From: Caulobacter sp. 602-1
GTDB lineage: Bacteria > Pseudomonadota > Alphaproteobacteria > Caulobacterales > Caulobacteraceae
Length of the DNA: 64,000 nt
NCBI RefSeq assembly: GCF_003931565.1
Contig: NZ_RRYI01000003.1
Span: 310,001-374,000 of the forward strand
Direction of reading: 5' to 3'
Both the position numbers and the translations under genes were made by a program. The first letter of the stretch is position 1, and every line of letters begins with the position of its first letter. Shown here piece after piece: positions 22,026 through 31,036 of the stretch. Below the pieces are notes generated by a model, which was not told the DNA's origin, did no database searches, and was given only the letters and a program-made list of their open reading frames with translations.

Positions 22026-23636
22026 TCAATCTCTGGGCGCGGTGGGAATCGGCGCGGGCGGCTTCGCGCCCGGCCGGGCGACGGCGTACATCTCCCAGGC
22101 GATCTGCTTCATCAGGGCCTGGCGGTCGTCGCCGACCTGGTAGAGGTCGCCGTGCGTCTTGTCCTTCAGGTAGCGGAAGTCGGTCTTGGCCCCGAGACTC
22201 TTCATCACCGCCTCCAGCTTCCGGGCCGAACCGTCCAGATAGAAGGTGTCGGCCGTGCCGACGATCAGGCGGACCTTGCCGTCCAGGTCGGGCTTCAGCG
22301 CCGGCCAGCTTCGCTTGAGCCGGGCGGCGATGTCGTAGTGCTGGCTCCAGTAGGCGACGACGGCGGGATCGACCGCCCCGGTCGCCCGGTCGAACATCGG
22401 CACGGGCCGGCCGGCCGGACCGCGCGGCGAGAACACCCAGTCGAACGAGCCGAACTGGCCGCCGTACTCGCCTAGAACCTCTTCCAGCGCGACCATGTCC
22501 TTCAGGGTCGCCAGCACCTTGTCGTGGTCGCGGGCGATCGGACGCAAGGAGCCGTCCGGCTTGTAGTAGACGTTGGCGTTGGGAGCGTAGAGGTCGACGC
22601 CCGTGAAGTCGTGGAAGTCGCTGGGGTCGGGCGAGGTCGACCAGGTTCCGCCGAACACCTTCGGATAGCGGGTCTGCAGCCACAGGGTCGCCCAGCCGCC
22701 CGAGGAGTGGCCGTTCAGGAAGCGACCGCCGACCTTGGCGTCCATGCGCCAGCGCTTTTCCAGGTCCGGGATCAGTTCCTCGGTCAGGGCCTTGCCCCAC
22801 GGGCCGTTGTTGAGGCTGTCGGCGAACTCGTGCGTGCCGGTGGCGCTGCTTTCGTCCAGATAGACCCAGATCATCGGCGGGGCCTCGCCCTTGGCCATCA
22901 GGTCGTACATCCGGGTCGCCTGGCTGACCAGGTAGTCGTTCGAGCCGCCAAAGCCGTGGGTGTAGTAGGCCGTCGGATAGCGATCCTTGCCGGTCTCGTA
23001 GCCGGGCGGGGTCAGGACCCAGCCCTTCATGGCGATCGGCCGGCCGAAGAAGCCGCTGAGCGCGGGGCTGACGAAGTTCACCGGCGCGATATGCGGCTTG
23101 GCCGCCGCCAGGCGATCGACGGCCGCCTTGGGCGCCTCGGCCGGCAGCTTGAAGGGGTCGTAGGCCGGCTCGACCTTGTCCAGGATGAGCTTGGTCCCGG
23201 CGGCCAGCGGCAGGGTCACCGTCGTCACCGGACTGACCAGGTCGCCGCCGCCCCGGCCGCCGTAGTTGTAGCTGTGGTTCTGATCGAGCACGGCCTGGAC
23301 CGCGTACTCGCCCGGCGGCAACTTGGAGAACACCTGGGGGGCGGCGACGCCATCCAGGTCGATCTCGACCGTGGCGCCGGCCTGGACCGTGCCGACCTCG
23401 CGCGCGGCGACCTGGCCCTGGCCCTCGAACGGATTGGCCTCGACGCTCTCGATCACCCCGTCCTTGGCGCCCGCCTTGGCCGCGGCCAGGGGCTGGGCGA
23501 AGACCAGCAGTCGGCCCGAGACCGGCCCCGCGATCTGCGAGCCCAACTGGACCTGCAGGATCGGATGGCCGTCGGCCGCCCAGGCCGAAGGTCCGCCTAC
23601 CGCCAGCAGCATGGCCGCCGTGATCATCGCCCGCAT
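22026..23636 (-). CDS. Secreted esterase (esterase D / enterochelin-esterase-like)
   Basis: The ATG at 23636 has GGGGGAG five bases upstream and gives 536 residues with a signal peptide (MITAAMLLAVGGPSAWA). Longer in-frame reading upstream is not supported. The N-terminal 200 residues form a beta-rich region, and the C-terminal part is an alpha/beta hydrolase of the PF00756 type. It contains AYYTHGFGG (oxyanion region), the nucleophile in LNGHSSGGWATLW and a late His in DKTHGDLYQVG. These enzymes split esters of sugars, siderophores or feruloylated polysaccharides; the substrate here is not evident. It follows the large polysaccharide synthase/deacetylase gene by 73 bases on the same strand, so a role in trimming or decorating the same polymer is possible. 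Confidence 0.82.
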   Translation of the reverse strand: MRAMITAAMLLAVGGPSAWAADGHPILQVQLGSQIAGPVSGRLLVFAQPLAAAKAGAKDGVIESVEANPFEGQGQVAAREVGTVQAGATVEIDLDGVAAPQVFSKLPPGEYAVQAVLDQNHSYNYGGRGGGDLVSPVTTVTLPLAAGTKLILDKVEPAYDPFKLPAEAPKAAVDRLAAAKPHIAPVNFVSPALSGFFGRPIAMKGWVLTPPGYETGKDRYPTAYYTHGFGGSNDYLVSQATRMYDLMAKGEAPPMIWVYLDESSATGTHEFADSLNNGPWGKALTEELIPDLEKRWRMDAKVGGRFLNGHSSGGWATLWLQTRYPKVFGGTWSTSPDPSDFHDFTGVDLYAPNANVYYKPDGSLRPIARDHDKVLATLKDMVALEEVLGEYGGQFGSFDWVFSPRGPAGRPVPMFDRATGAVDPAVVAYWSQHYDIAARLKRSWPALKPDLDGKVRLIVGTADTFYLDGSARKLEAVMKSLGAKTDFRYLKDKTHGDLYQVGDDRQALMKQIAWEMYAVARPGAKPPAPIPTAPRD

Positions 23637-23709
23637 GGTCGCTCCCCCAAAAAACTTGGCCGGGAATTGGCCATGCCGACGCGAGGCTGGCAAGCAGTTC
23701 AGGCGGTCA

Positions 23710-26700
23710 TCAGCCGCCCTTGCCGACCAAGGCCGAGCCGCGCCGCTCCAGCTTGCCCCAGCCGACCCGACCGCCGCGAACGGCCATGACCACCGACTTG
23801 ACCACGACATAGTACATCAGTTGGCGATAGCCGAACCGCTGCACCGGCAGGAACGGCAGGTCGGCCCAAGGCGCGCGCTTCTCCAGGGCCATGCCCAGGG
23901 CGCCGGCCGAAAGGTCGACGGCGATGAACACCGCCCAGTAGGCCAGGCCCAGCAGCATGTCGTCGGGCCGCCACTCCACCGGGTGGGCCACCGCCCCGTA
24001 GAGACCGGCGATCAGGCTCCAGACCACCGCCAGGTCGACCAGCGGCGCGGCCACCGCCAGGATGATCTGGAACAGCCAGATCTGCGGCAGGGCCACGAAG
24101 CCCAGCACCGGTGTCTTGGTGTTGAACATCGCCTTGCGGTGCTTCCACACGCATTGCAGCGTGCCGAACGACCAGCGGAAGCGCTGCTTCAGCAGGCCGC
24201 CGACCGTGTCCGGGGCCTCGGTATAGGCCCGCGCCTCGGGGTCGAAGGCGACCTTCCAGCCGGCGCGCTGGCAGGCGATGGTCAGGTCCTGGTCCTCGGC
24301 CAGGGTGTCCGACGGATAGCCGCCCAGCGCGTCGAGCACGCTCTTGCGCCACGCCCCGACGGCGCCCGGCACCACGGTGACCGCGCCCAGGGCCGACAGC
24401 GCCCGGCGCTCCAGGTTCTGGGCCGTGACATATTCCAGCGCCTGCCAGCGGGTGACGATATTGACCCGGTTGCCGACGATGGCGTTGCCGGCCACCGCGC
24501 CGATGTCCGGATCCTGGAACCAGCGGGCCAGGCGGCCGATGGTCTCGGGCGGGAACAGGGTGTCGGCGTCCAGGGCCACGACATATTCACCCTTGGCCAC
24601 GGCCAGGCCGCGATTGACCGCCCGCGCCTTGCCGCCGTTCTCGAACGACAGCAGCGTCACGCGCGGATCATTGGCGAAGTGGTCGCGGACCTCCTGGGCC
24701 GTGCGGTCCTTGGAGCCGTCGTCGAGAACCAGCACTTCGAGGTTCTTCCAGTCGCTCTCCAGGATCCGCGCCACCGAGGCGGCGATCACCTTCTCCTCGT
24801 TGAAGCAGGGGATCAGCACCGAGACCAGCGGGCCGTTCTCGCTATCGAGATCGGCGGGCTCCTCATGCGTCCAGAAGCGGTGGACCAGGGCGAGGCTGGC
24901 CAGGAACACCAGCCGCGCGACGCCCAGGAAGATCGCCGTGATGAACAGCCAGGTCATCGTGGCCTGGGCCCAGCGGAAGAAGTCGAAGCCCAGGCGGTCC
25001 AGGAACAGATCGGCCGCCGTGCGCGAGGTCGGCGGCATCACCTGTTGCGCGGTCATGCCGGCCAGTTCGCCGATGGTGACCAGGCGGTAGCCGCGGGCCC
25101 GGATCTGGTCGATCAGCCCTGGCAGGGCCGCGACGGTGCGGCTGCGGTCGCCGCCGGCGTCGTGCAGCAGCACCACCTGACCCGGACGATCGCCCGGGTT
25201 GTCGAGGCGCTCCAGCGTGCGGTCGATGATCGTCTGCGGGCTGGGCTTCTGCCAGTCGTCCGGGTCGATGCGCAGGCCCACGGTCATGTAGCCCAGGGTC
25301 TGGGCGATCACGAGCGGGGCCACTTCGTGCGGGGTCGAGGGCTCGGCGTCGCCGAAGAACGGCGGGCGGAAGAGACGCATCGAGCGGCCGGTCAGCACCT
25401 CGAACAGGCGCTGGGTGGCGTTCAGCTCGACCTGCACCTGCGGCAGCGGCGTCTCGGCGATGTTGGGGTGGGTCCAGCTGTGGCCGCCGACATTGTGTCC
25501 CTCGGCCACCTCGCGCTCCACCAGGTCGGGGCGGCGCTGCATGTTCTGGCCGATCACGAAGAAGGTCGCGGGCGCGTTCTTCTGCTTGAGGATGTCCAGG
25601 ATCTTCGGCGTCCAGCGGCCATCGGGGCCGTCGTCGAAGGTCAGGGCCACCAGACCCTTCTTCTCGCCATAGCGCTCGATCACATAGCTGCTGGGAATGA
25701 CGTCGTAGCTCTCGCCCGAAACCAGGCCGGTGTCGGGATCGAACTCCAGGCTGCGCTTGCCGGGCGTGGGCAGCTGGGCCACGCGCAGCACCTCGCCGCC
25801 GCCGTCGAAGTCGACGCCCTGGCCGTTGGCCAGGGTGGTGAGGCCGCTGGTCGAGGCCTGGCCGTAGGGCTTGCCCAGCAGCGACCAGACGCCCGGATCC
25901 TCCATGCCCATCCGCCACAGGCCATAGCCGCGCGGCTTCCAGGCGTCGGAGACCTTGATCTGGTTGAACAGGGTGACCGCGTCCAGGAACCAGACGACGT
26001 GCTCGTCGCCGCTGTCGTCGGTGTACTGATAGGTCGGATTCAGGGCGTTGTCGTCCATGCGGATCGTCGCCCCGGCGTCCTGGGCGTTGCGCATGGCCTC
26101 GTGGAAGGTGGCCGGCGCGCCGGACGCGCGCGAGCCGTCCTTGTTCAGCGTCCAGTCGTAGCCGTAGGCGCCGAGGGCCAGCACCACGCGGTTCGGATCG
26201 AGATGGGCGAAGCGCTTCTCCAGCTCGGTCTCGTACCAGTCCTGGCCTGCGTTGGGGCCGGGATCGCCCAGGGCGTAGTGCTCGTCATAGGCCATCAGCA
26301 CCAGGGTGTCGGAGGCTTGCTCCAGGCGCTTGAGCGGCCAGCCTTCCCCGTCGAACGGGGCGGTGACCCAGACCTCGCGGCCGGTCGCCGCCAGGGCGGC
26401 GCGGGCCTCGTTCAGGAACAGCGGATAGGCGGCCAGGCCCTTGGCCGAAAGGGCCTCGAAGTCGAAGACATAGCCGCCGTAACCGTGCTGGTCGGCCAGA
26501 ACCTTCAGGTTGTCGATCAGCTTGGCGCGGGCGGCAGGGTTGGTCAGCAGCGCGTCGGCCAGCGGTCCGTTGAAGGCGGCGTTGGCCGAGTTGTGGACCA
26601 GCGGCAGGACGGCCGGCTTGTTCGGGGCGTTGGCGATGCGGGCCACGCCCTCGGCGTCGTCGACCAGGCTGATGTCGCCCTTGGCGCCGTTGATCGCCAC

Positions 26701-27084
26701 CCACTGCGGCGAGACCACGTCCAGCTTGTCGATGTTGCGGCGCAGAGACTCGCGGCTGTCCTCGTCCCAGGCGACGTAGAAGCCGACCGATAGCGGATGG
26801 GCGGCGGCGTTGGGCGCGGCCTGGCCTTTTGCGGTGGGGGGCCGGGGCACGCGGCGCCACGACTTCACGATCTTGGTCTTGCGCGGCGTCTCCTGGTGCA
26901 GCGAGGTCAGGACGTGAGGGTCCTTCAGCGGCGCGTCGGGCAGGCGCGGGGCGAAGGCCAGGGTGGCGACGAAGCCCGCCACGATCGCCGCAATCAGCGA
27001 GATGATCACGCCGAGCACCAGCTTGGCCCGGCGCTCGCGCTTGCCGGTGGGGTCGTGAAAGATGTGGCGGTCTTCGGGGGTCAT
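23710..27084 (-). CDS. Three-domain protein: GH18-like hydrolase, polysaccharide deacetylase, family 2 glycosyltransferase
   Basis: The single 1124-residue chain has a cytoplasmic N-terminus and a membrane helix at about 22-45. A GH18-like barrel (100-405) follows, in which the DxE end of the catalytic motif is D208-x-E210. A NodB deacetylase (about 470-675) has TFDDGPD (D484, D485), the metal ligands H535 and H539, and FRPPFF. A second membrane segment (708-735) leads to a processive GT2 domain (750-1000) with VLDDGS, D839-x-D841, E930-D931 and QRFRW (967-971), then several C-terminal helices. This combines the parts of PgaB (deacetylase and hydrolase) and PgaC (synthase), so synthesis and partial deacetylation of a beta-linked amino-sugar polymer is inferred. 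The hydrolase/deacetylase part would face the periplasm and the GT2 the cytoplasm. The frame is continuous. Confidence 0.88.
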   Translation of the reverse strand: MTPEDRHIFHDPTGKRERRAKLVLGVIISLIAAIVAGFVATLAFAPRLPDAPLKDPHVLTSLHQETPRKTKIVKSWRRVPRPPTAKGQAAPNAAAHPLSVGFYVAWDEDSRESLRRNIDKLDVVSPQWVAINGAKGDISLVDDAEGVARIANAPNKPAVLPLVHNSANAAFNGPLADALLTNPAARAKLIDNLKVLADQHGYGGYVFDFEALSAKGLAAYPLFLNEARAALAATGREVWVTAPFDGEGWPLKRLEQASDTLVLMAYDEHYALGDPGPNAGQDWYETELEKRFAHLDPNRVVLALGAYGYDWTLNKDGSRASGAPATFHEAMRNAQDAGATIRMDDNALNPTYQYTDDSGDEHVVWFLDAVTLFNQIKVSDAWKPRGYGLWRMGMEDPGVWSLLGKPYGQASTSGLTTLANGQGVDFDGGGEVLRVAQLPTPGKRSLEFDPDTGLVSGESYDVIPSSYVIERYGEKKGLVALTFDDGPDGRWTPKILDILKQKNAPATFFVIGQNMQRRPDLVEREVAEGHNVGGHSWTHPNIAETPLPQVQVELNATQRLFEVLTGRSMRLFRPPFFGDAEPSTPHEVAPLVIAQTLGYMTVGLRIDPDDWQKPSPQTIIDRTLERLDNPGDRPGQVVLLHDAGGDRSRTVAALPGLIDQIRARGYRLVTIGELAGMTAQQVMPPTSRTAADLFLDRLGFDFFRWAQATMTWLFITAIFLGVARLVFLASLALVHRFWTHEEPADLDSENGPLVSVLIPCFNEEKVIAASVARILESDWKNLEVLVLDDGSKDRTAQEVRDHFANDPRVTLLSFENGGKARAVNRGLAVAKGEYVVALDADTLFPPETIGRLARWFQDPDIGAVAGNAIVGNRVNIVTRWQALEYVTAQNLERRALSALGAVTVVPGAVGAWRKSVLDALGGYPSDTLAEDQDLTIACQRAGWKVAFDPEARAYTEAPDTVGGLLKQRFRWSFGTLQCVWKHRKAMFNTKTPVLGFVALPQIWLFQIILAVAAPLVDLAVVWSLIAGLYGAVAHPVEWRPDDMLLGLAYWAVFIAVDLSAGALGMALEKRAPWADLPFLPVQRFGYRQLMYYVVVKSVVMAVRGGRVGWGKLERRGSALVGKGG

Positions 27085-27181
27085 TCTGGCGCTCTGGTTT
27101 AGCGCCCTTTGATACCCGAAATTGACCGAACAGTGGCGCTATGCCTGCGTGTGTTTGGGGGATGCGGCTAGTCGCCGCGCC

Positions 27182-28507
27182 CTACTCCACCCAATCCTGG
27201 TCGAGACGGCGCGAGGCCAGGAAGAACAGCAGGGCCGCCAGCAAATAGAAGCCCATGCCGGTATAGATCGCCCACCGCAGAGATTCCGCCCCGAAGGTCG
27301 GCTTCAGGAGGTCGGACATCGCACCGAAATAATAGACTCCGACGGCGATGCCCAAAAGGTTATTGATCAGCAGGAACAGGGCCGAGGCCGTGGTCCGCAT
27401 GGGCGCGGGCGCCAGGTGCTGCACGGCGGCGGTGACCGGGCCCAGCCAGGCCAGGTTCAGGCCCGTGGGGACCAGGAAGATCACGAAGGCCAGGGCCAGG
27501 GACGCGGTCCCGCCCAGGCCGCCCACCAGCGATCCGCTGTTCATGGCCAGCAGGAAGCAGGGCACCGAGATCAGGAAGGCCACGGCCGGGGTCAGCGGAT
27601 AGCCGGCCTTGGACTTGGCGCCCAGGCGGTCGGCCATCACGCCGCCCATCCAGATGCCGACCACCCCGCCCAGGAAGGCGATGCCCGAATAGTACCAGGC
27701 GGTCTGGGCCAGGGTCAGGCCCAGGCTGCGCATGAAGAACGACGGCAGCCAGGCCGCGACGCCATAGCCGCAGACCGACGAAGAGGCCGCGCCCAGGGCG
27801 AGCAGCCAGAAGCTGGGCTTGGCCGCCAGCAGGCGGGCCACCTCGCCCAGCGGCGCGGCCGGAGCCGGCGCGACCGGCGGCGCGTTCGGCGCGCGATCGG
27901 CGCCGCCGCGCGGCGGGTCGCGGACGACGAGGCGGAAGATCGGGGCCAGGACGACGCCCAGAGCGCCGACGACGATGAAGGCCGTCCGCCAGCCGTAGTG
28001 AACGGCCAGCAGCCCCCCCACCAAGGTGCCGGCCGCCGTGCCCAGCGGGATGCCGAACGCGTAGGCCGCAAGGGCCCGGGCGCGCTGATGCTTGGGGAAA
28101 TAGTCCGAGATCAGCGAATAGGCCGGGGCCACGCCGCCCGCCTCGCCGATGCCCACGCCCATGCGGGCCAGGAACAGATGCGAGAAGCTGCCGACCACGC
28201 CGCACAGGGCGGTGAAGCCGCTCCACAGGGTCAGGGCCGCCGTCATGATCCAGACGCGGCTGAAGCGGTCGGCCAGCCAGGCGATCGGGATGGCCAGGGT
28301 CGTGTAGAGCAGGGCGAAGGCCAGGCCGCCCATCAGGCCGAACTGGGCGTCGGTCAGGCCGAACTCGTCCTTGATCGGCTTGGCCAGGATGCCGAGAATC
28401 TGCCGGTCCAGGAAGTTGAAGGTGTAGGCGAGGATCAGCATCGCCAGGACCAGGTAGCGATAACCCGACCCTTGCGTCTTCGCTTCCGCCTGCTGCTGCT
28501 CGCTCAT
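27182..28507 (-). CDS. Spinster-type MFS transporter
   Basis: The 441-residue, 12-helix protein opens helix 1 with LAYTFNFLDRQILGILA, typical of the spinster/GlpT-related MFS branch common beside TonB receptors in Caulobacter and sphingomonads. Motif A is ADRFSRVWIM, and GEAGGVAPAYSLISDYFP lies in helices 4-5. It would move a small organic molecule across the inner membrane. It lies 90 bases downstream of the TonB-dependent receptor gene, but a strong terminator sits between them, so it probably needs its own promoter or readthrough. The substrate may be the same compound as the receptor's, by position only. Confidence 0.87.
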   Translation of the reverse strand: MSEQQQAEAKTQGSGYRYLVLAMLILAYTFNFLDRQILGILAKPIKDEFGLTDAQFGLMGGLAFALLYTTLAIPIAWLADRFSRVWIMTAALTLWSGFTALCGVVGSFSHLFLARMGVGIGEAGGVAPAYSLISDYFPKHQRARALAAYAFGIPLGTAAGTLVGGLLAVHYGWRTAFIVVGALGVVLAPIFRLVVRDPPRGGADRAPNAPPVAPAPAAPLGEVARLLAAKPSFWLLALGAASSSVCGYGVAAWLPSFFMRSLGLTLAQTAWYYSGIAFLGGVVGIWMGGVMADRLGAKSKAGYPLTPAVAFLISVPCFLLAMNSGSLVGGLGGTASLALAFVIFLVPTGLNLAWLGPVTAAVQHLAPAPMRTTASALFLLINNLLGIAVGVYYFGAMSDLLKPTFGAESLRWAIYTGMGFYLLAALLFFLASRRLDQDWVE

Positions 28508-28540
28508 GCTCGCCCCCTACGCCACTGCCTCTGTCTACAT

Positions 28541-28577
28541 AAAGAAAGGGCGGGACTTGTTGCAGCAAGTCCCGCCC
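28541..28577 (-). terminator. Intrinsic terminator of the TonB receptor gene
   Basis: On the minus strand a 12-bp stem (arms GGGCGGGACTTG and CAAGTCCCGCCC, 28548-28559 with 28566-28577) with a six-base loop runs into TTTCTTT. It lies 20 bases after the receptor stop and before the MFS start. Confidence 0.88.
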
Positions 28578-28597
28578 GAGCTAGGTCGCCTAGATAA

Positions 28598-30838
28598 TTA
28601 GAACGCCACCTCGATCGAGCCGGCGAAGGTGCGCGGCGGACCGTAGAAGCCGATCACCGAGTTGTTGTAGGTCGGCGCCCCGAAGTTGTAGCCGCCCGTG
28701 CGGTACTTCTCGTTGGTCAGGTTCTTGCCGGTGAAGGCCAGCTTGTACTTGCCGCCCGGCGCGGTCCAGATCGCCGTCAGGTCGACCAGGGTGAAGGCCT
28801 TCTGGTCGAGGGCCGGCAGCGGCTGTTCGAACTGCTGGTACTTGTCGCGGTAGCTGACCATCGGGGTGATGGCGATGTCGCCGCCGGCCAGATCCGCGCG
28901 CCAGGTCAGGCTGACATTGCCCGTCCATTGCGGCGTGTTCTGGAAGCCGTAGAGGTCGGCGACGTTGACCACCTGGCCGGTGGCCAGGGTCGTCGACGGG
29001 TTCAGCGGGTTCGGCGCGCCAGCCGGCACAAAGCGGCTGAAGGTGTCGTACTTGGCGTGGATATAGCCGAGCGCGACATTGCCGGTCAGGTGCTGGCTAA
29101 ACTTGGCGGTGGCTTCGAACTCGGCCCCGTACAGGGTCGAGGCGCCGGCGTTGTCGACCGAGCTGGCGATGCCCGAGGGCACCACGACCTGGGTCGTGAC
29201 CTGCTGATTGGTATATTTCGACAGGAAGATCGCCGACGAGAACGACACGTGGCGGTCCAGGGCGTAGCCCTTCAGGCCGGCCTCGTAGGTCTTCACGATT
29301 TCCGGCAGGTAGCCCTGGGTCGTCTGCGGGGTGATGAACGCGTCGCCGCGCATGTCCCAGCCGCCCGACTTGTAGCCCTTCGAGAACGAGGCGTAGGTGT
29401 TCAGGTCGTCGCTGAGCTCGTACGAGACCGAGATGCGCGGCGTGAACTGCTCGAAGGTGCGAGCCGCGTCATAGTTGGTCCGCACCTGCAGGATCGGACG
29501 GTTGGCGCCGCCCTGATACGGCGACGGCGTGGCGCCGAGATAGAAGAAGCGGAACACGTTGGCGCGCTTGTGGTCGCGGGTGGCGCGGGCGCCCAGCGAG
29601 ACCTTCAGGCGATCGGTCAGATTGGCGCTGAAGTCGAAGAACGCCGCGAAGCTCTGGGTGTTGACCTTGCCGCCGTCGGCGATCGAGACGCCCAGGTTGC
29701 CGGCGATGGTGTCGAACTCGCCCGAGGCCTGGCTGTTCATGTAGTACAGGCCGAAGACGCCCTGGACGTTCTCATCCGAATAGACCGCCTGCAGCTCCTG
29801 CGAGAACGAGCGGTCGTCATAGGTGGCCGGCACGTCCAGCGTCGGCAGCGGGGTGCCGTCGAAGTCGATCAGGGTCTGGGTGTGACCCTTGCGGTTGGCG
29901 GTAATCGACTTGAAGGTCAGGTTCTGGGTGGCGTCCCACTGGCCGGTCAGCGACAGGCCTTCGGTCTGGACACGGTTCTTGTCGCCCAGGCCGGCTTGCG
30001 TGTCGTAGATGTCGAGGATCGGATAATTGCCGACGGTCGGCAGGGTCTCGCGGTGACCGTGACGCGGGTTCGACTTGTCCACGACCTTGTCATAGGCCAG
30101 GCGGAAGAACAGATCCTGCGTGGGCTTGTACTCGGCGCTCAGGCGATAGGCCTGGACGTCCTTATCGTACTGGTCGGCGCCCGTGGTCAGGTTCTTGCCA
30201 TAGCCGTCGCGCTTGTAGAGGGCGTAGGCGCCGCCGACCGACAGGCCGCCGCCGACCGGCGTCTGGCCGGAGACCATCAGGTCGGTCTGGTTGTAGCTGC
30301 CATAGGTCGCGCGGACCTTGGCGCCGGCCTCGTCGCCCAGGCGCCTGGTCACGTACTTGATGGCGCCGCCGATGGTGTTGCGGCCATACAGCGTGCCCTG
30401 CGGGCCGCGCAGCACTTCGATGCGCTCGATGTCGAAGATGTCCAGCACCGCGCCCTGCGGACGGTAGATGTAGACGTCGTCGACATAGAGGCCGACGCCG
30501 GGCTCGTAGCCCCACAGCGGATCCTGCTGGCCGACGCCGCGGATGTAGCTGATCAGGGTCGAGTTCGAGCCACGGGCGGTCTGCACCGTGATGTTCGGGG
30601 TCGTCTGCGAGAGCACGGTGATGTCCGTGCCGCCCGAGCGTTCCAGCTTCTCGGCCGAGAAGGCCGAGACGGCCACCGGCACGTCCTTGAGATTTTCCTC
30701 GCGACGACGGGCGGTGACGACCACCTCGTCGACCGAGACATCATTGCTCGCCGCCGGAGCCTCTTGCGCCGACGCGACGCCCGCGATCGTGCTCCACGCC
30801 GCGCCAGCCAACAGCGCAGCCTTCCACATCGAAGTCAT
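28598..30838 (-). CDS. TonB-dependent outer-membrane receptor
   Basis: The 746-residue protein has a signal peptide ending near VASAQ, a TonB-box-like VDEVVVTARR, and the plug domain with GTLYGRNTIGGAIKYVTRR. The 22-strand barrel follows, ending with SIEVAF (terminal Phe). The ribosome-binding site GGGAGG lies about eight bases before the ATG at 30838. There are no siderophore-specific neighbours. The gene lies between a TetR regulator upstream and a spinster MFS downstream, close to a Tat-exported carotenoid/stilbene oxygenase, so uptake of a hydrophobic aromatic or apocarotenoid compound is a reasonable guess. A 24-bp palindrome 131 bases upstream is a likely regulator site. Confidence 0.93.
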   Translation of the reverse strand: MTSMWKAALLAGAAWSTIAGVASAQEAPAASNDVSVDEVVVTARRREENLKDVPVAVSAFSAEKLERSGGTDITVLSQTTPNITVQTARGSNSTLISYIRGVGQQDPLWGYEPGVGLYVDDVYIYRPQGAVLDIFDIERIEVLRGPQGTLYGRNTIGGAIKYVTRRLGDEAGAKVRATYGSYNQTDLMVSGQTPVGGGLSVGGAYALYKRDGYGKNLTTGADQYDKDVQAYRLSAEYKPTQDLFFRLAYDKVVDKSNPRHGHRETLPTVGNYPILDIYDTQAGLGDKNRVQTEGLSLTGQWDATQNLTFKSITANRKGHTQTLIDFDGTPLPTLDVPATYDDRSFSQELQAVYSDENVQGVFGLYYMNSQASGEFDTIAGNLGVSIADGGKVNTQSFAAFFDFSANLTDRLKVSLGARATRDHKRANVFRFFYLGATPSPYQGGANRPILQVRTNYDAARTFEQFTPRISVSYELSDDLNTYASFSKGYKSGGWDMRGDAFITPQTTQGYLPEIVKTYEAGLKGYALDRHVSFSSAIFLSKYTNQQVTTQVVVPSGIASSVDNAGASTLYGAEFEATAKFSQHLTGNVALGYIHAKYDTFSRFVPAGAPNPLNPSTTLATGQVVNVADLYGFQNTPQWTGNVSLTWRADLAGGDIAITPMVSYRDKYQQFEQPLPALDQKAFTLVDLTAIWTAPGGKYKLAFTGKNLTNEKYRTGGYNFGAPTYNNSVIGFYGPPRTFAGSIEVAF

Positions 30839-30968
30839 GGGGTTCCCTCCCTTGCGTTCCGCCCGTCCGAGCCGGATCCGTCTTGTGCGGACGCGTGCTC
30901 GGGGTTCGCCATTTCATCGAACAGCGAATTGAAGGCACCATCACCCGAACCGGCGCCGGACGCCAGCA

Positions 30969-30992
30969 CTTTTTCATCAGGTGATGAAAAAG
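30969..30992. promoter_or_regulatory. Perfect palindromic operator upstream of the TonB receptor gene
   Basis: Two exact 11-base arms, CTTTTTCATCA and TGATGAAAAAG, are separated by GG. The site lies between the tetR stop and the receptor start, in AT-richer DNA than its surroundings. Its size and symmetry fit a TetR-family operator. As an RNA hairpin it would lack a GC-rich stem and a following T-run, so a terminator is less likely. Confidence 0.75.
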
Positions 30993-31036
30993 GATCGGGG
31001 ACGGATGACGCCTCCCCGCACGCGGGGAGGATCTTG

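Noticed and set aside
23323-26793. 1156-codon plus-strand frame opposite the polysaccharide protein
   Set aside because: Antisense shadow without a plausible start or domain.
30969-30992. Intrinsic terminator of tetR
   Set aside because: The stem is AT-rich and symmetrical with no T-run after it, so an operator is more likely.
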